A stretch of DNA of 64,000 nucleotides from CAYMEV01 sp964389675 [NCBI: uncultured Candidatus Sumerlaeota bacterium]. Its GTDB lineage: Bacteria; CAYMEV01. Position numbers and translations under genes: made by a program. The notes under the pieces are model-generated. The model saw only the letters and a program-made list of their open reading frames with translations. It was not told where the DNA came from and searched no databases. Position 1 is the stretch's first letter. Each line of letters opens with the position of its first letter. The DNA lies in assembly GCA_964389675.1 (NCBI GenBank), contig CAYMEV010000013.1, forward strand, positions 1 through 64,000, given 5' to 3'. This document shows positions 24,080-32,848 of this stretch, piece by piece.

Positions 24080-26059
24080 ATGCAGAGGATATTGATTATT
24101 GCTTTAATTGCATTATTTTGTTTTTCTGTCAGCGCGCAGACTTCCATAGAACCCGGAGGTTCAGGGACAGAAGATGACCCCTACAGGATTTCAAACCTCA
24201 ATGAGCTTTACTGGATAGCAGAGAAACCGGAAAGGTGGGTTTTCAGCTATGTTCAGACAGCTGACATTGATGCAGGGCAGACAAATTCCTGGTTTAATAA
24301 CGGGGATAAAGCCAAAAGCCAGGGCTGGAAGCCCATAGGAAATCATGATTTTATGTTTACAGGCTCATATGACGGGCTTGGGCATAAAATAGATAATCTT
24401 TACATCAACAGGCCCGGGGAGGATAATATCGGCCTTTTTGGCTATATTCTCAACCCTGCAGTGGTAGCAAATATTGCTCTTACAAATGCGGATATAACAG
24501 GCGGCAGATGTGTAGGTGCCGTTGCAGGAAGGGCAAGGTCAGTACCTTCCATTTCTGGCTGTCACTGTACCGGTTCTGTAAAGGGAGATCGCCTGGTGGG
24601 AGGCATTGTGGGATATGCTACATACACCCATATTGACAGAAGCTATAATGAAAGCAGTGTCAGCGGGATATACGATACAGGGGGCCTTGCGGGTGAGATT
24701 CTATCTTCAACTGTATCATACTGCTATAATACCGGTTCAGTTACCTCCTCAGAAAGCAGAGCAGGGGGGCTGACAGGGACTGCTGACGGTTCAACCTTTA
24801 CATACTGCTACAATGCAGGAAAAGTAAAGAGCAAAAAAGACAGAGGCGGGCTTGTCGGCCAGCCTTACTGGTCAGATATTGCAAGCTCCTACTGGGATAT
24901 TGGTATAACAGAAATAGAAACAGGCCAGGGGGGTGAAGGCAGGCGCACTGAGGAAATGGTATACCCTTATTCAAAAAACTCATATGAGGGATGGGATTTT
25001 GAATGGACCTGGACTGCAGACATTCAGAAAAAGAATAAAGGTTATCCGTTCCTCTCCCTTACTAAAGAAAAAAACATAGAGTTCAGGATAAAGGATATAA
25101 ACGGCTCAGGCATTCCTGGAGCACGCATAAGCATATACGACCCTGAAAAAAAGGTTAAGCTGGCACTGGATACTGATGAAGAGGGGGCTGTTTCTGCTGC
25201 ACTTCCTGATGGAGAATTCCAGTATTCTGTCAGCTGCAGGTGTTATGGCAGTATTACTGAAAACATACTTTCAATACCGGAAGATAGAATTAAAGAGCAT
25301 ACTCTTACCCGGTCAGAATACAGGGTGACAATAAGCATTGACAATATAGATACCTACCTTATGGAAGGAATTAATTTACGTGTATTGAATGAAAAAGACC
25401 CTGATGCCCTTATTTCCGACAGCGAAACAGATGGGGAAGGGAGAAGCATATTCATGCTCCCATGCGGAGAATACAGGCTTGAAGTAAAGGATAGTTCAGG
25501 ATGTAATAAGGAATATTCGGACACCTTTTCAGTTATTGGTTCTGATGTGAATTTAAGCCTGAACCTTTCAGCGGTAGCTTTTGATGCTGTCTTTACCCTG
25601 TCTGATGAATATCGTGAACCTGTTAACGGAGCGAAGATTATCATCTTTAAAGAGGATTTGAAGGATATCCCGCTTCATGTCATATATTCAGCAAACGGCA
25701 CTGCCGGCATATCCCTGCCATGCGGCAGCTATTCATATTCAATTACACACCGTTATTATGAAACTGTTAATGGGAATATTACCATAGGCGAAGGAAGCGG
25801 GGAACAGGCAAAAAGAAAAAGCATTATCAACAGCAGGAAACAGAAAAAATCCTACAGTATTAACCATACCATGGTAATTAAGCCTTCTTCCGGCAGGGAC
25901 GATTCTGATACCGGTGAGGACTGGGGAATTCCAGAGGAGACCAGAAGCGAGAGCAGGCCTTCTCCTGAGAGGCCGAGGCAGCCTGATGACTATCAGGTTG
26001 AGAGGTACTCTGTCGATGATCTGAGGCCTGAGACAGGCACATATACAGGAACCAGATAG
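24080..26059 (+). CDS. Secreted GLUG-repeat protein with SpaA-like modules
   Basis: This 659-aa protein has a clear Sec signal (MQRILIIALIALFCFSVSAQ). A beta-helix region follows, with about five GLUG-type motifs at ~140-270 (VGAVAGRA, VGGIVGYA, TGGLAGEI, AGGLTGTA, RGGLVGQP) and the typical closing SSYWDIG segment. From ~335 to ~575 come three ~85-aa sandwich modules of the carboxypeptidase-regulatory/SpaA kind (EFRIKDINGSGIPGARISI, ISIDNIDTYLMEGINLRVL, FDAVFTLSDEYREPVNGAKI). The C-terminus is charged and Pro/Arg/Glu-rich. It is likely a surface adhesin. GAGGAG precedes the ATG. It is monocistronic. Confidence 0.85.
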   Translation: MQRILIIALIALFCFSVSAQTSIEPGGSGTEDDPYRISNLNELYWIAEKPERWVFSYVQTADIDAGQTNSWFNNGDKAKSQGWKPIGNHDFMFTGSYDGLGHKIDNLYINRPGEDNIGLFGYILNPAVVANIALTNADITGGRCVGAVAGRARSVPSISGCHCTGSVKGDRLVGGIVGYATYTHIDRSYNESSVSGIYDTGGLAGEILSSTVSYCYNTGSVTSSESRAGGLTGTADGSTFTYCYNAGKVKSKKDRGGLVGQPYWSDIASSYWDIGITEIETGQGGEGRRTEEMVYPYSKNSYEGWDFEWTWTADIQKKNKGYPFLSLTKEKNIEFRIKDINGSGIPGARISIYDPEKKVKLALDTDEEGAVSAALPDGEFQYSVSCRCYGSITENILSIPEDRIKEHTLTRSEYRVTISIDNIDTYLMEGINLRVLNEKDPDALISDSETDGEGRSIFMLPCGEYRLEVKDSSGCNKEYSDTFSVIGSDVNLSLNLSAVAFDAVFTLSDEYREPVNGAKIIIFKEDLKDIPLHVIYSANGTAGISLPCGSYSYSITHRYYETVNGNITIGEGSGEQAKRKSIINSRKQKKSYSINHTMVIKPSSGRDDSDTGEDWGIPEETRSESRPSPERPRQPDDYQVERYSVDDLRPETGTYTGTR

Positions 26060-26234
26060 GAAATATTTTTTTATGTCCGCCTTCAATGTTTTTATCCAGG
26101 CTGTCTTAAATCAGCCTTGAATATTATTATTTGAATTATATTATTATAATTACAGGAATGATATTTAAAGATTTAAGAATGAAAGCAGGATTGATAAAGA
26201 AATATAAAAATCCAGAACTAAAAGGAGTTGAAAA

Positions 26235-26531
26235 ATGAAGACCTTTATTCTAATGACCAAACTGTCGCCGGAGATTTCAAAACGAATGAAAGAGAGAAAA
26301 GAGATAGGAAGAATGTGGCTCGATGAGGTCAGCGAGAAATGTCCTGAAGTCAAGTTCATTGCCCATTATGCTCTTCTGGGTTCATTTGATTTTATGGACA
26401 TATATGAAGCACCTGATGAAGAAAGTGCGGCAAAAGTCTCCATGATAAGCCTCCAGAACGGGGCATTATGTTCTGAAAGCTGGTTTGCCATACCTTATAA
26501 CAGGTTTCTTAAACTGACCAATGAGATCTGA
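26235..26531 (+). CDS. GYD-domain protein
   Basis: A 98-aa protein of the GYD family (ferredoxin-like fold): MKTFILMTKLSPE start, central VKFIAHYALLGSFDFMDIYEAPDEESAAKVS. The family's namesake GxYD stretch reads GSFDF here. The biochemical role of the family is unknown. A strong AAAAGGAG site stands 8 bases before the ATG. In the 175-base gap before it there is a short inverted pair (AGGCTG/CAGCCT, near 26098-26117) without a T-run, and a TATAAT at 26145. Confidence 0.8.
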   Translation: MKTFILMTKLSPEISKRMKERKEIGRMWLDEVSEKCPEVKFIAHYALLGSFDFMDIYEAPDEESAAKVSMISLQNGALCSESWFAIPYNRFLKLTNEI

Positions 26532-26749
26532 TATTTTGATGATACTTTAGTTTTTTCTGGTTTTATCAGGCCTTTTCATAATGACTGGTATATGATATTT
26601 CAAATTTACTCTGAACCTGTATAAACCGGCCTGGGAAAAGTACCTTTCAGCTGTATTATTTAATATGGTTTTTTTCCAGTTCAGTAAAACAAAGGGCTAT
26701 TTATTATCGTATAGATCTTATATAATATATAAATAGTTGAGAGAATGGA

Positions 26750-27034
26750 ATGATTATAATAATTATTGTTTCAGGTGATCTTCAGGAGCTTTTAATAAAC
26801 AATCTGAGAAAGCAAAAAAGCATTCATTTTACGTTCTTCAGCCCTGTTTTTGGCAAAGGCAGCAGCGGTATCAGGTTTGGGAAAGATTTTGCGCCAGGTG
26901 AAAACTCACTTTTTCTCATAGATACTTCTGACAGTGATGAGATTGCTGCAGTAAGAACAATAGTCGATGAAATAAGGGAGAAAAAGAAGCCAAAACAGGG
27001 TGTTCATGCCATATTTATGCCCTTCACGGGATAA
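26750..27034 (+). CDS. Small unrecognised protein, possibly PII/CutA-like
   Basis: This 94-aa protein has a beta-strand start (MIIIIIVSGD), a helix, a glycine-rich loop FGKGSSGIRFG, a strand NSLFLIDTS, a helix and a last strand GVHAIFMPF. That beta-alpha-beta-beta-alpha-beta order resembles the ferredoxin-like fold of PII or CutA-like proteins, but no diagnostic motif is present, so this is only a guess. GAGAG lies before the ATG and a TATAAT is at 26721. The stop directly abuts the convergent queE stop (27034/27035). The 218-base gap before it shows no other gene. Confidence 0.6.
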   Translation: MIIIIIVSGDLQELLINNLRKQKSIHFTFFSPVFGKGSSGIRFGKDFAPGENSLFLIDTSDSDEIAAVRTIVDEIREKKKPKQGVHAIFMPFTG

Positions 27035-27670
27035 TTATCTTTTTCTTTCATTTCCCCAGAGGATTTTGTGAAGCTGAACCTGCAGCCTAACAGGAATATT
27101 ATCGTTTATGACCCATTCTGCGAGAGTTTTTGGATCAAGGCAGGGAATTGCCGGACTGAATATTACTTCCCCTCTGAAGCAGGACAGGTGGCTGTTAATG
27201 AATGATTTTGCATATTCATAGTCCTGTAATGAAGATATGACAAATTTTATTTCATCTGAATCTCTCAGGCGATCCAGGTTATCAGTCAGGAAAGAACCTG
27301 ATTCACCGCTTCCGGGGCATTTTACATCAATAATTCTTTTCTGGGCACGGCTGATTGAACTTATATCAAGGCTGCCGTTTGTTTCAACAGATACGGAGTA
27401 TTCAAGAAATGTTAGCCTTTCGATCAGGTCACACAGGTCAGCCTGCAGGAGGGGTTCTCCTCCTGTAATAAGTATATTTTTTAATTTATGGGATGAGAGG
27501 ATCTCAATAATCCTGTCTATGCTGAAGACTTCAGGTTTTCCTTCCCTTGCAAACTCAGTATCGCAGAAAGAGCAGTTCAGATTACAGCCCCATGTCCGGA
27601 GTATAATTACAGGATAGCCCTGCATGGATGATTCGCCGTTGATACTTTTGTAGATCTCACATATATTCAA
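27035..27670 (-). CDS. queE: 7-carboxy-7-deazaguanine synthase (QueE)
   Basis: This 211-aa short radical SAM enzyme makes 7-carboxy-7-deazaguanine, the ring precursor of queuosine. The cluster motif is C29-x3-C33-x2-C36, preceded by IYKSINGESSMQGYP and RTWGCNLNCSFCDTEF. ITGGEPLLQ is the glycine-rich SAM-binding strand, and the end, LQVQLHKILWG, is a QueE hallmark. It is the last gene of the minus-strand operon starting at 33221, 18 bases after the GAF-like gene. The other queuosine genes (queD, queC, queF) are not in the window. Confidence 0.93.
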   Translation of the reverse strand: MNICEIYKSINGESSMQGYPVIILRTWGCNLNCSFCDTEFAREGKPEVFSIDRIIEILSSHKLKNILITGGEPLLQADLCDLIERLTFLEYSVSVETNGSLDISSISRAQKRIIDVKCPGSGESGSFLTDNLDRLRDSDEIKFVISSLQDYEYAKSFINSHLSCFRGEVIFSPAIPCLDPKTLAEWVINDNIPVRLQVQLHKILWGNERKR

Positions 27671-27688
27671 GACAGATGGCCCCGGTAA

Positions 27689-28231
27689 TCATACAAAGGA
27701 ATCCGGCTTGCTTCTGTAGATAAATGGAGCAATGATACTCATCAGATGCTCTGTATTGTCAATATCAGTTTCTGTAAAATCCCTTCCTGATTCCTCAAGG
27801 CTTGGCCCCCTCCTGCTGATCCACAGCACTGCAAGAACAGAATCACTGTATTTCACAGGGATGCTGATAAACTTCTGTATAGGCATGGGCTTTTTCTGGG
27901 CTGCCCTTGCCATCTCGTAGAATGACAGGCGGTATACCTTGGCTGCATTATTTGACATTACCGGCCTGCCCTTCTCAAAAACATCCTTTGTAACTGTTGC
28001 TTTGCTTATCGGGAATGAATTCCCTTTGCTAAGGAATGTGATAGGCAGTACAAATGAAGAGAACCTGTCTCTGTCCTTCATTATAAGGGCAATTTCATCG
28101 CTGTAGACAGAGAAAAGCTCTGCAAGGTAATCCCTCATTGCTGTGAGTACTGACTTAAAGAGCATATCCCTGTCATCTATGTGCTTCTGTTCGAGTGCCT
28201 TAAAGCTTTCTAACAGCTGTTTTAAGTTCAT
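27689..28231 (-). CDS. GAF-like domain protein
   Basis: This 180-aa soluble protein has an N-terminal helix rich in charged residues (~1-40). A GAF-like alpha/beta fold follows, in which KFISIPVKYSDSVLAVLWISRRG is the typical GAF core strand pair and DFTETDIDNTEHLMSIIAPF the closing helix. GAF domains bind small ligands. There is no attached output domain, so it may act by protein contact. It lies 9 bases after the membrane-protein gene in the same operon. Confidence 0.65.
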   Translation of the reverse strand: MNLKQLLESFKALEQKHIDDRDMLFKSVLTAMRDYLAELFSVYSDEIALIMKDRDRFSSFVLPITFLSKGNSFPISKATVTKDVFEKGRPVMSNNAAKVYRLSFYEMARAAQKKPMPIQKFISIPVKYSDSVLAVLWISRRGPSLEESGRDFTETDIDNTEHLMSIIAPFIYRSKPDSFV

Positions 28232-28240
28232 TTTTTTCTC

Positions 28241-28810
28241 CTATTCAGGATTCTCCGGCTTTTCCTCTTTATCCTCTGTAATGACCTCAGGCTGCTTTTT
28301 GAAAATAAGCCCGGCTATAAGGCTTCCTACAGATGTAAAGATAATGGACATTATCAATGCTGTAAGCCCGTGTTTTATAATGGTCCCGATTGTCTGGTTC
28401 TTTGCCATTTCAATAGCTTCATTGAATTTTTCATTCATCTCAATAGCAGCTTCAGGAGGAAGATCCATCTTCTCAAAGAAGGCCATCATCTTTTCCATGA
28501 AGTGAACCTGCTGATTGAAGCCAAGAAGATACAGGATAATATCAATTATTTTTGAAACAAGCCCTATCACAAAACCAGTGATAACGCCGATAACAAGACT
28601 GTCCGAAAGCCTGAGGACATTGCTCCTTTTATTGAATAGATAAACCGCAATGAATCCGGCACCGAGGTATCCGAGGAAACAGCAGTTAATAAGGTTAATA
28701 TACGGGATGCCTATGATAATTCCAGCAACCAGTCCTGTCATGATACTTACATTTAAATGGACATTGCTGTAAGTAGAAGGATTCTGAATGTTCGGTAAAT
28801 TTTGATCCAT
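28241..28810 (-). CDS. Uncharacterised four-helix membrane protein
   Basis: This 189-aa protein has hydrophobic segments at ~22-37, ~41-60, ~72-95 and ~145-170, and an amphipathic helix (VHFMEKMMAFFEKMDLPPEAAIEMNEKFNEAIEMA in part) between the third and fourth. Both ends are polar: an Asn/Pro-rich start and an acidic Glu-rich tail. It resembles the DUF4199-like group of small membrane proteins only in general layout. An AAGGAGT site precedes the ATG. Function unknown. Confidence 0.65.
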   Translation of the reverse strand: MDQNLPNIQNPSTYSNVHLNVSIMTGLVAGIIIGIPYINLINCCFLGYLGAGFIAVYLFNKRSNVLRLSDSLVIGVITGFVIGLVSKIIDIILYLLGFNQQVHFMEKMMAFFEKMDLPPEAAIEMNEKFNEAIEMAKNQTIGTIIKHGLTALIMSIIFTSVGSLIAGLIFKKQPEVITEDKEEKPENPE

Positions 28811-28821
28811 ATTGTAACTCC

Positions 28822-29283
28822 TTAACTATTTTTTAGTATGCTGTTTAATGCTTCGAGAAGCAGTATCGGTATAAGAATCCCAAACAGGAATCCTCCGGCG
28901 AACCTGATGTACCTGTTAAAATCGATGGAGAAAAACTTCAGCATAATCTGAATTATAAACGGAAAAAGCAAAAATAAAAGATATTTTTTTGATCTGATAA
29001 AACTAAATTTTATTAGATATACCCAGTAGACTGCAAGGAAACACAATGCACCGGCAAAGATCCCGGCGCATCTTGCACAGACAGGCGTGTAAATGCTGTT
29101 TATCAGAAAACCTCTTTCCGGGTTATTACTGCAGACAGGGCTGAAAAAGGATTTTGAGAATATATACAGGTCAGCATTATCTGAAAAACCCGGAAGATAT
29201 ATAAGAAGATTAAGGGTGAAAAACAGCAGGAATATAAATATATAAGCAGGAAAAAAAGCCTTATGCAGATGACCTGTTGCTAT
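28822..29283 (-). CDS. DUF2085 membrane protein, start codon unclear
   Basis: Read from the sequence, the frame is open well upstream of the TTG at 29046. It includes the DUF2085 signature VCSNNPERGF...TPVCARCAGIFAGALCFL, where the paired cysteines probably bind a metal or heme-like ligand, and hydrophobic segments on both sides (FIFLLFFTLNLLIYL, then FLLFPFIIQIMLKFF). No ATG, GTG or TTG lies between the in-frame stop inside yjbQ and the signature. Possible starts are ATA at 29283, spaced after a GGGAG, or CTG at 29268. The gene follows yjbQ within a few bases, so it may be translated by coupling. Length is ~150 aa. Confidence 0.6.
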   Translation of the reverse strand: MATGHLHKAFFPAYIFIFLLFFTLNLLIYLPGFSDNADLYIFSKSFFSPVCSNNPERGFLINSIYTPVCARCAGIFAGALCFLAVYWVYLIKFSFIRSKKYLLFLLFPFIIQIMLKFFSIDFNRYIRFAGGFLFGILIPILLLEALNSILKNS

Positions 29284-29288
29284 AGGAT

Positions 29289-29714
29289 CTATTCTCCCAT
29301 TATTTTGATAATAATATGCCTGTCCCGGCTCCTGTTGTCAAAATCGATCATGACTATCTGCTGCCATGTCCCCAGCATAAGGCTGTTTGCAGATACCGGT
29401 ACAGAGAGAGAGGCTTTAAAAAAGCTTGCGCGGACATGAGAGAAGCCATTTCCGTCACCCCATCTCGAATTATGCTCATATGCTATATTCTGGGGAATCA
29501 GCTTTTCGACAAATTTCTGAAGGTCCCTTATTACACCTGTTTCATTTTCAATTGTTGTTATTGCTGCTGTTGACCCGGGTATAAAGATAAGGCATATTCC
29601 TTCATTGATACCGCTTTCTTTCAGTGCTGATGAGACATCAGGAGTTATATCAGCTATATCACAGAATCCTTTGGTCTTCTTAAAAATATCTTTCTGGTAT
29701 ATCATAAATTTCAT
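29289..29714 (-). CDS. YjbQ/UPF0047 family protein
   Basis: This 141-aa protein shows the family pattern throughout: GICLIFIPGSTAAITTIENE, HNSRWGDGNGFSHVRASFF with the conserved His/Asp residues, and LMLGTWQQIVMIDFDNRSRDR near the end. Members have been linked to a secondary thiamine-phosphate-synthase activity, but the real role is uncertain. Its ATG overlaps the stop of the DUF4388 gene (ATGA), so the two are translationally coupled. Confidence 0.88.
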   Translation of the reverse strand: MKFMIYQKDIFKKTKGFCDIADITPDVSSALKESGINEGICLIFIPGSTAAITTIENETGVIRDLQKFVEKLIPQNIAYEHNSRWGDGNGFSHVRASFFKASLSVPVSANSLMLGTWQQIVMIDFDNRSRDRHIIIKIMGE

Positions 29715-30892
29715 TCTCTCTTAAGATCATAGAGCAAATTGTCTTTATTATAGATGAATAATGGTCTGCTGCCATAATTTAAAAGACTGCCCTCAATATA
29801 ACCTTTGCTTGCAAGTTCTTCAAGTATATCAGGATAGGTATTATTTATAAGATAATATAATCTCAGGGATTCCCGGACATAATTCTCTTTTATCCCAGTT
29901 TCAATGCTTTTAATCCCTTTATTTTCTAAGGATGATGATATGTTTCCGGACAGGTTCATGCCGGATGAAATAAAAAATATGCTGATAAACACGGTTATTA
30001 TAAGATAGGCTATGACAGGAATGGCTTCCTTAAGCGAAAAGCCTGGCTTCATATGGGCCTGGATGATCTTTATTGGCTCTTCAAGTTCTGGCCTTATTAC
30101 TATGTCTGATTTCTCAATAAGGTACATTTTTTCAAGTTCAACTATTGCTTTGCAGGTCTCAAACTCATTATATGGACTGGTCTCTATTATTGCATTAATG
30201 TCCTTTGAACCGTCTATCAGGTCATAGATCTTTGATTGACGGGGGTCGAGGTTTTTAAGCCTTGCATCATCATCGGGCGCATCCATTTCATTTATGATAT
30301 CATCCGTATCAACAAGGTATTTTTCTGATACCTTTTCAAGCTTGTCCTTTTCGACCATAACCTTCTTGAATACTATATCATATGTCGGGATCACCTGCTC
30401 TATAAGGGGCCATTCATCCAGCATCCTGATGCCTTCCATAAGGATCTTTTCAGCTGGTGTCGGTTCTATGAAATCCCGGTTATAGTCAACAGCATTCTTG
30501 GTATAGAACTCATATTCCCCGCTTTTCCACCGGAACATCCTGTAGATTATCTGCAGTATCTGTTTCTGAAGTGCTTCTTTAAGCTCAGGAAGGGTTATCA
30601 TATCATTCTCAATCAGAACATAACCAAGCTGCTGAAGAGTTTCCTTCTGAATTGCAAGCGCTCTTGCCAGCTGTTCCCTGGTTATCTTCCCTGATCTTAC
30701 AAGAAGCTGTCCTATCCTGTCTTCAATCTTTTTCAGCCTTGAATCAGCACCCACTATCATGCCCTTATCGAACAGAATCTTTATTTCATCAAGCTCATCC
30801 CTCAGTACAAGAATCCCGATCTTTTTCTGGAGGCCTATAAGCTGAAATATATCAGCAAGTGAAAAGTCTTTCAATGATCCCTGTAAAGGCAT
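29711..30892 (-). CDS. DUF4388 (PATAN) protein with membrane anchor and pilin-like tail
   Basis: The product is 393 aa. Residues ~1-95 start LQGSLKDFSLADIFQLIGLQKKIG, the DUF4388/PATAN domain found in regulators of gliding and signalling bacteria. A helical region ~60-240 includes TREQLARALAIQKETLQQLGYVLIEND, the pattern of the GspE/PilB N-terminal domain. A transmembrane helix lies at ~286-306. The last ~75 residues (YVRESLRLYYLINNTYPDILEEL onward) resemble the globular part of type II secretion pseudopilins. It probably links a cytoplasmic sensor to the periplasm. It overlaps yjbQ by 4 bases and follows the TPR/zinc-ribbon gene by 3. Confidence 0.75.
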   Translation of the reverse strand: MPLQGSLKDFSLADIFQLIGLQKKIGILVLRDELDEIKILFDKGMIVGADSRLKKIEDRIGQLLVRSGKITREQLARALAIQKETLQQLGYVLIENDMITLPELKEALQKQILQIIYRMFRWKSGEYEFYTKNAVDYNRDFIEPTPAEKILMEGIRMLDEWPLIEQVIPTYDIVFKKVMVEKDKLEKVSEKYLVDTDDIINEMDAPDDDARLKNLDPRQSKIYDLIDGSKDINAIIETSPYNEFETCKAIVELEKMYLIEKSDIVIRPELEEPIKIIQAHMKPGFSLKEAIPVIAYLIITVFISIFFISSGMNLSGNISSSLENKGIKSIETGIKENYVRESLRLYYLINNTYPDILEELASKGYIEGSLLNYGSRPLFIYNKDNLLYDLKRE

Positions 30893-30895
30893 ATC

Positions 30896-32848
30896 CTATT
30901 TCTCCGAGTGGTATTTTTGTGATAGCTTATCCATGGATTTAATGCTATTGAATAATATAATTAGCATAATAAAACCCAAAAAGATCTTCCCAAGCATGTA
31001 ATCAGTAACAAAAGGAAGTTTATAGCCTGGAAATATTGGGACAATGCCAAATAGAAGAATAAATACTGAAATATAGAAAAAGATAAGAAAGAACCCCTTA
31101 AATACTTTATCAAAAAGAATATAGCCTCCTCCAAGGGTAAGAACAGTCAATAACCTTGAAAGCAGGAGCTTGTTCTTTTTATATTTATCAATATTTATGA
31201 TCTTCTCAACCCTGACTTTTGGGTGTATGCCCTTCTTGATGATAAATACCTGATGACAGCTTGGGCACATTGTTTCGGAAAAGAATTTTGTCGAACATCT
31301 GCTGCAGAATATTTTGCCGCATCTTCTGCACTTAAATGCAAGGTCCATCCTTATCCTGAAAAGATTGACAATCAGTATGAAAACTAATGACAGGGTGCCT
31401 ATATATGGCATCTGATCAGGGTTCATGCCAAAAACAGAAATATGTACAGCTCTATCCTGTTTCTGCATTTCAGACTGCATATGCTCAAATAAAAGCTCTG
31501 CAGGAAGCCCCGTGCTTATAATTAGGTTGATATGCTTGTGGGAGATCTTCTGATACAGGTCTACCAGGTCAGGAGAATACTCCTTCGTCAGATCAAAGTA
31601 TTTGTGGGTATCCTGTGAAAAAGTAAGCTTCTCCAGGGACATCTGCGCAAGGTTGAATGATGCTAAGCCCTGCAGCTCAGATTTATCCGTCACCTTTTCA
31701 TAATAGGACTGCGCTTTGTAATAATCATTCAGGATATAATAGAGGTTTCCTATATTTATGTACAGCTCCGGGAAGGTCCTCTTCTGTTCAATTGCATTAT
31801 ACAGAGTGAGGGCAGGAAATATCTTGCCCTTCCTGCTGTAATAATTTGCAAGTGTAAAATTAACAGCAGTATTGTCATTATGCTTTTTCTGGTATTCTTC
31901 AAGTATAAGAACTGAATAAGGGTCATACTCTATTGAATAGCTGTTTATAAGTGCCTTTGTTATATCTGATTCCGATAATAGAGCATATTTGCTGAAGTAG
32001 TCGAAAGTAAGTATGGATAATATAAGGCTGAAAAAACATAATATGATGATGGCCCTTTCAAAATTATTTGTGTAGACGAATATTAGAGCTGTAAGAAATA
32101 TCATTGAGGGTATCATTCCTGCATAAAACCAGAAAGCGGTTATACCTATCGCGGCAAGAATGAAAAACCTGCTGACCGGTGTAATATGAAGGATTTCATG
32201 AGCTTCGTGCACAAGGAGAGGAATATACTTGATCAGAAGAATGATAAAGAAGATGAAGCCTGATAAAAAGGCAGCAAAATGTATATAATATATCAGTGAT
32301 GGTATATATATGCTTATATCATCAACCAGCGCAAAATTTGCAAGCAGTCCCTTGATATAATAATAGATCGCAGGGATAAAATAGATAATGCTTTTTTTCA
32401 GTGTAATTTTTGATTTAAGAGTATGTGCCTCAGCTGAGTATGGGTCTACTACAAGGATCTTGTCAATGTTTTCATCCAGGTGATTTATCTCATCCCTGGA
32501 AAGGTTGCTGTTTATGATAAATTTAGAGATATGATAGCAGAGAGCTTTGGAAAAATCCGGTATCCTGTTCAATCCCTTTTTCAGCTTGAGCATAATAAGG
32601 TCATTGAGAAAATCCGAGAGGTCAAAGTTCTCGCTTCCGTATGTTGATGACCACAGGCTGTCAATGCTGGAGGCATAGAGCCTCTTCTCCGCGAAAGCGG
32701 CATCTTCGTACTGCTCTAAATCCTTTGTTCTGGTAAATAAAGGACTCAGGTCAAGTGTAGGGATTGAGTCCTGAGCTATACCCATTAGTGAGAAAATCAA
32801 TATAGCAAAGGATAAAAGTAAAAATCTATTTCTTAATGGTTTGAACAT
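30896..32848 (-). CDS. TPR membrane protein with C-terminal zinc ribbon
   Basis: This 650-aa protein has a signal-like N-terminus (LLLSFAILIFSLMG, cut near AQDS). A soluble segment comes next, then a cluster of hydrophobic segments (~155-300). TPR-like repeats lie near ~335-440 (YINIGNLYYILNDYYKAQSYYEKV), then a further TM (~490), a zinc ribbon with four CxxC-type pairs (CRRCGKIFCSRC ... CPSC, ~510-540) and three or four terminal hydrophobic segments. It resembles no single characterised family. It sits between the DUF1844 gene, which it overlaps by 23 bases, and the DUF4388 gene, so the three probably form a functional set at the membrane. Confidence 0.75.
   Translation of the reverse strand: MFKPLRNRFLLLSFAILIFSLMGIAQDSIPTLDLSPLFTRTKDLEQYEDAAFAEKRLYASSIDSLWSSTYGSENFDLSDFLNDLIMLKLKKGLNRIPDFSKALCYHISKFIINSNLSRDEINHLDENIDKILVVDPYSAEAHTLKSKITLKKSIIYFIPAIYYYIKGLLANFALVDDISIYIPSLIYYIHFAAFLSGFIFFIILLIKYIPLLVHEAHEILHITPVSRFFILAAIGITAFWFYAGMIPSMIFLTALIFVYTNNFERAIIILCFFSLILSILTFDYFSKYALLSESDITKALINSYSIEYDPYSVLILEEYQKKHNDNTAVNFTLANYYSRKGKIFPALTLYNAIEQKRTFPELYINIGNLYYILNDYYKAQSYYEKVTDKSELQGLASFNLAQMSLEKLTFSQDTHKYFDLTKEYSPDLVDLYQKISHKHINLIISTGLPAELLFEHMQSEMQKQDRAVHISVFGMNPDQMPYIGTLSLVFILIVNLFRIRMDLAFKCRRCGKIFCSRCSTKFFSETMCPSCHQVFIIKKGIHPKVRVEKIINIDKYKKNKLLLSRLLTVLTLGGGYILFDKVFKGFFLIFFYISVFILLFGIVPIFPGYKLPFVTDYMLGKIFLGFIMLIILFNSIKSMDKLSQKYHSEK

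Noticed and set aside
26090-26120. Inverted pair AGGCTG/CAGCCT as a terminator for the GLUG-repeat gene
   Set aside because: The stem is only 6 bp and no T-run follows, so termination is not supported.
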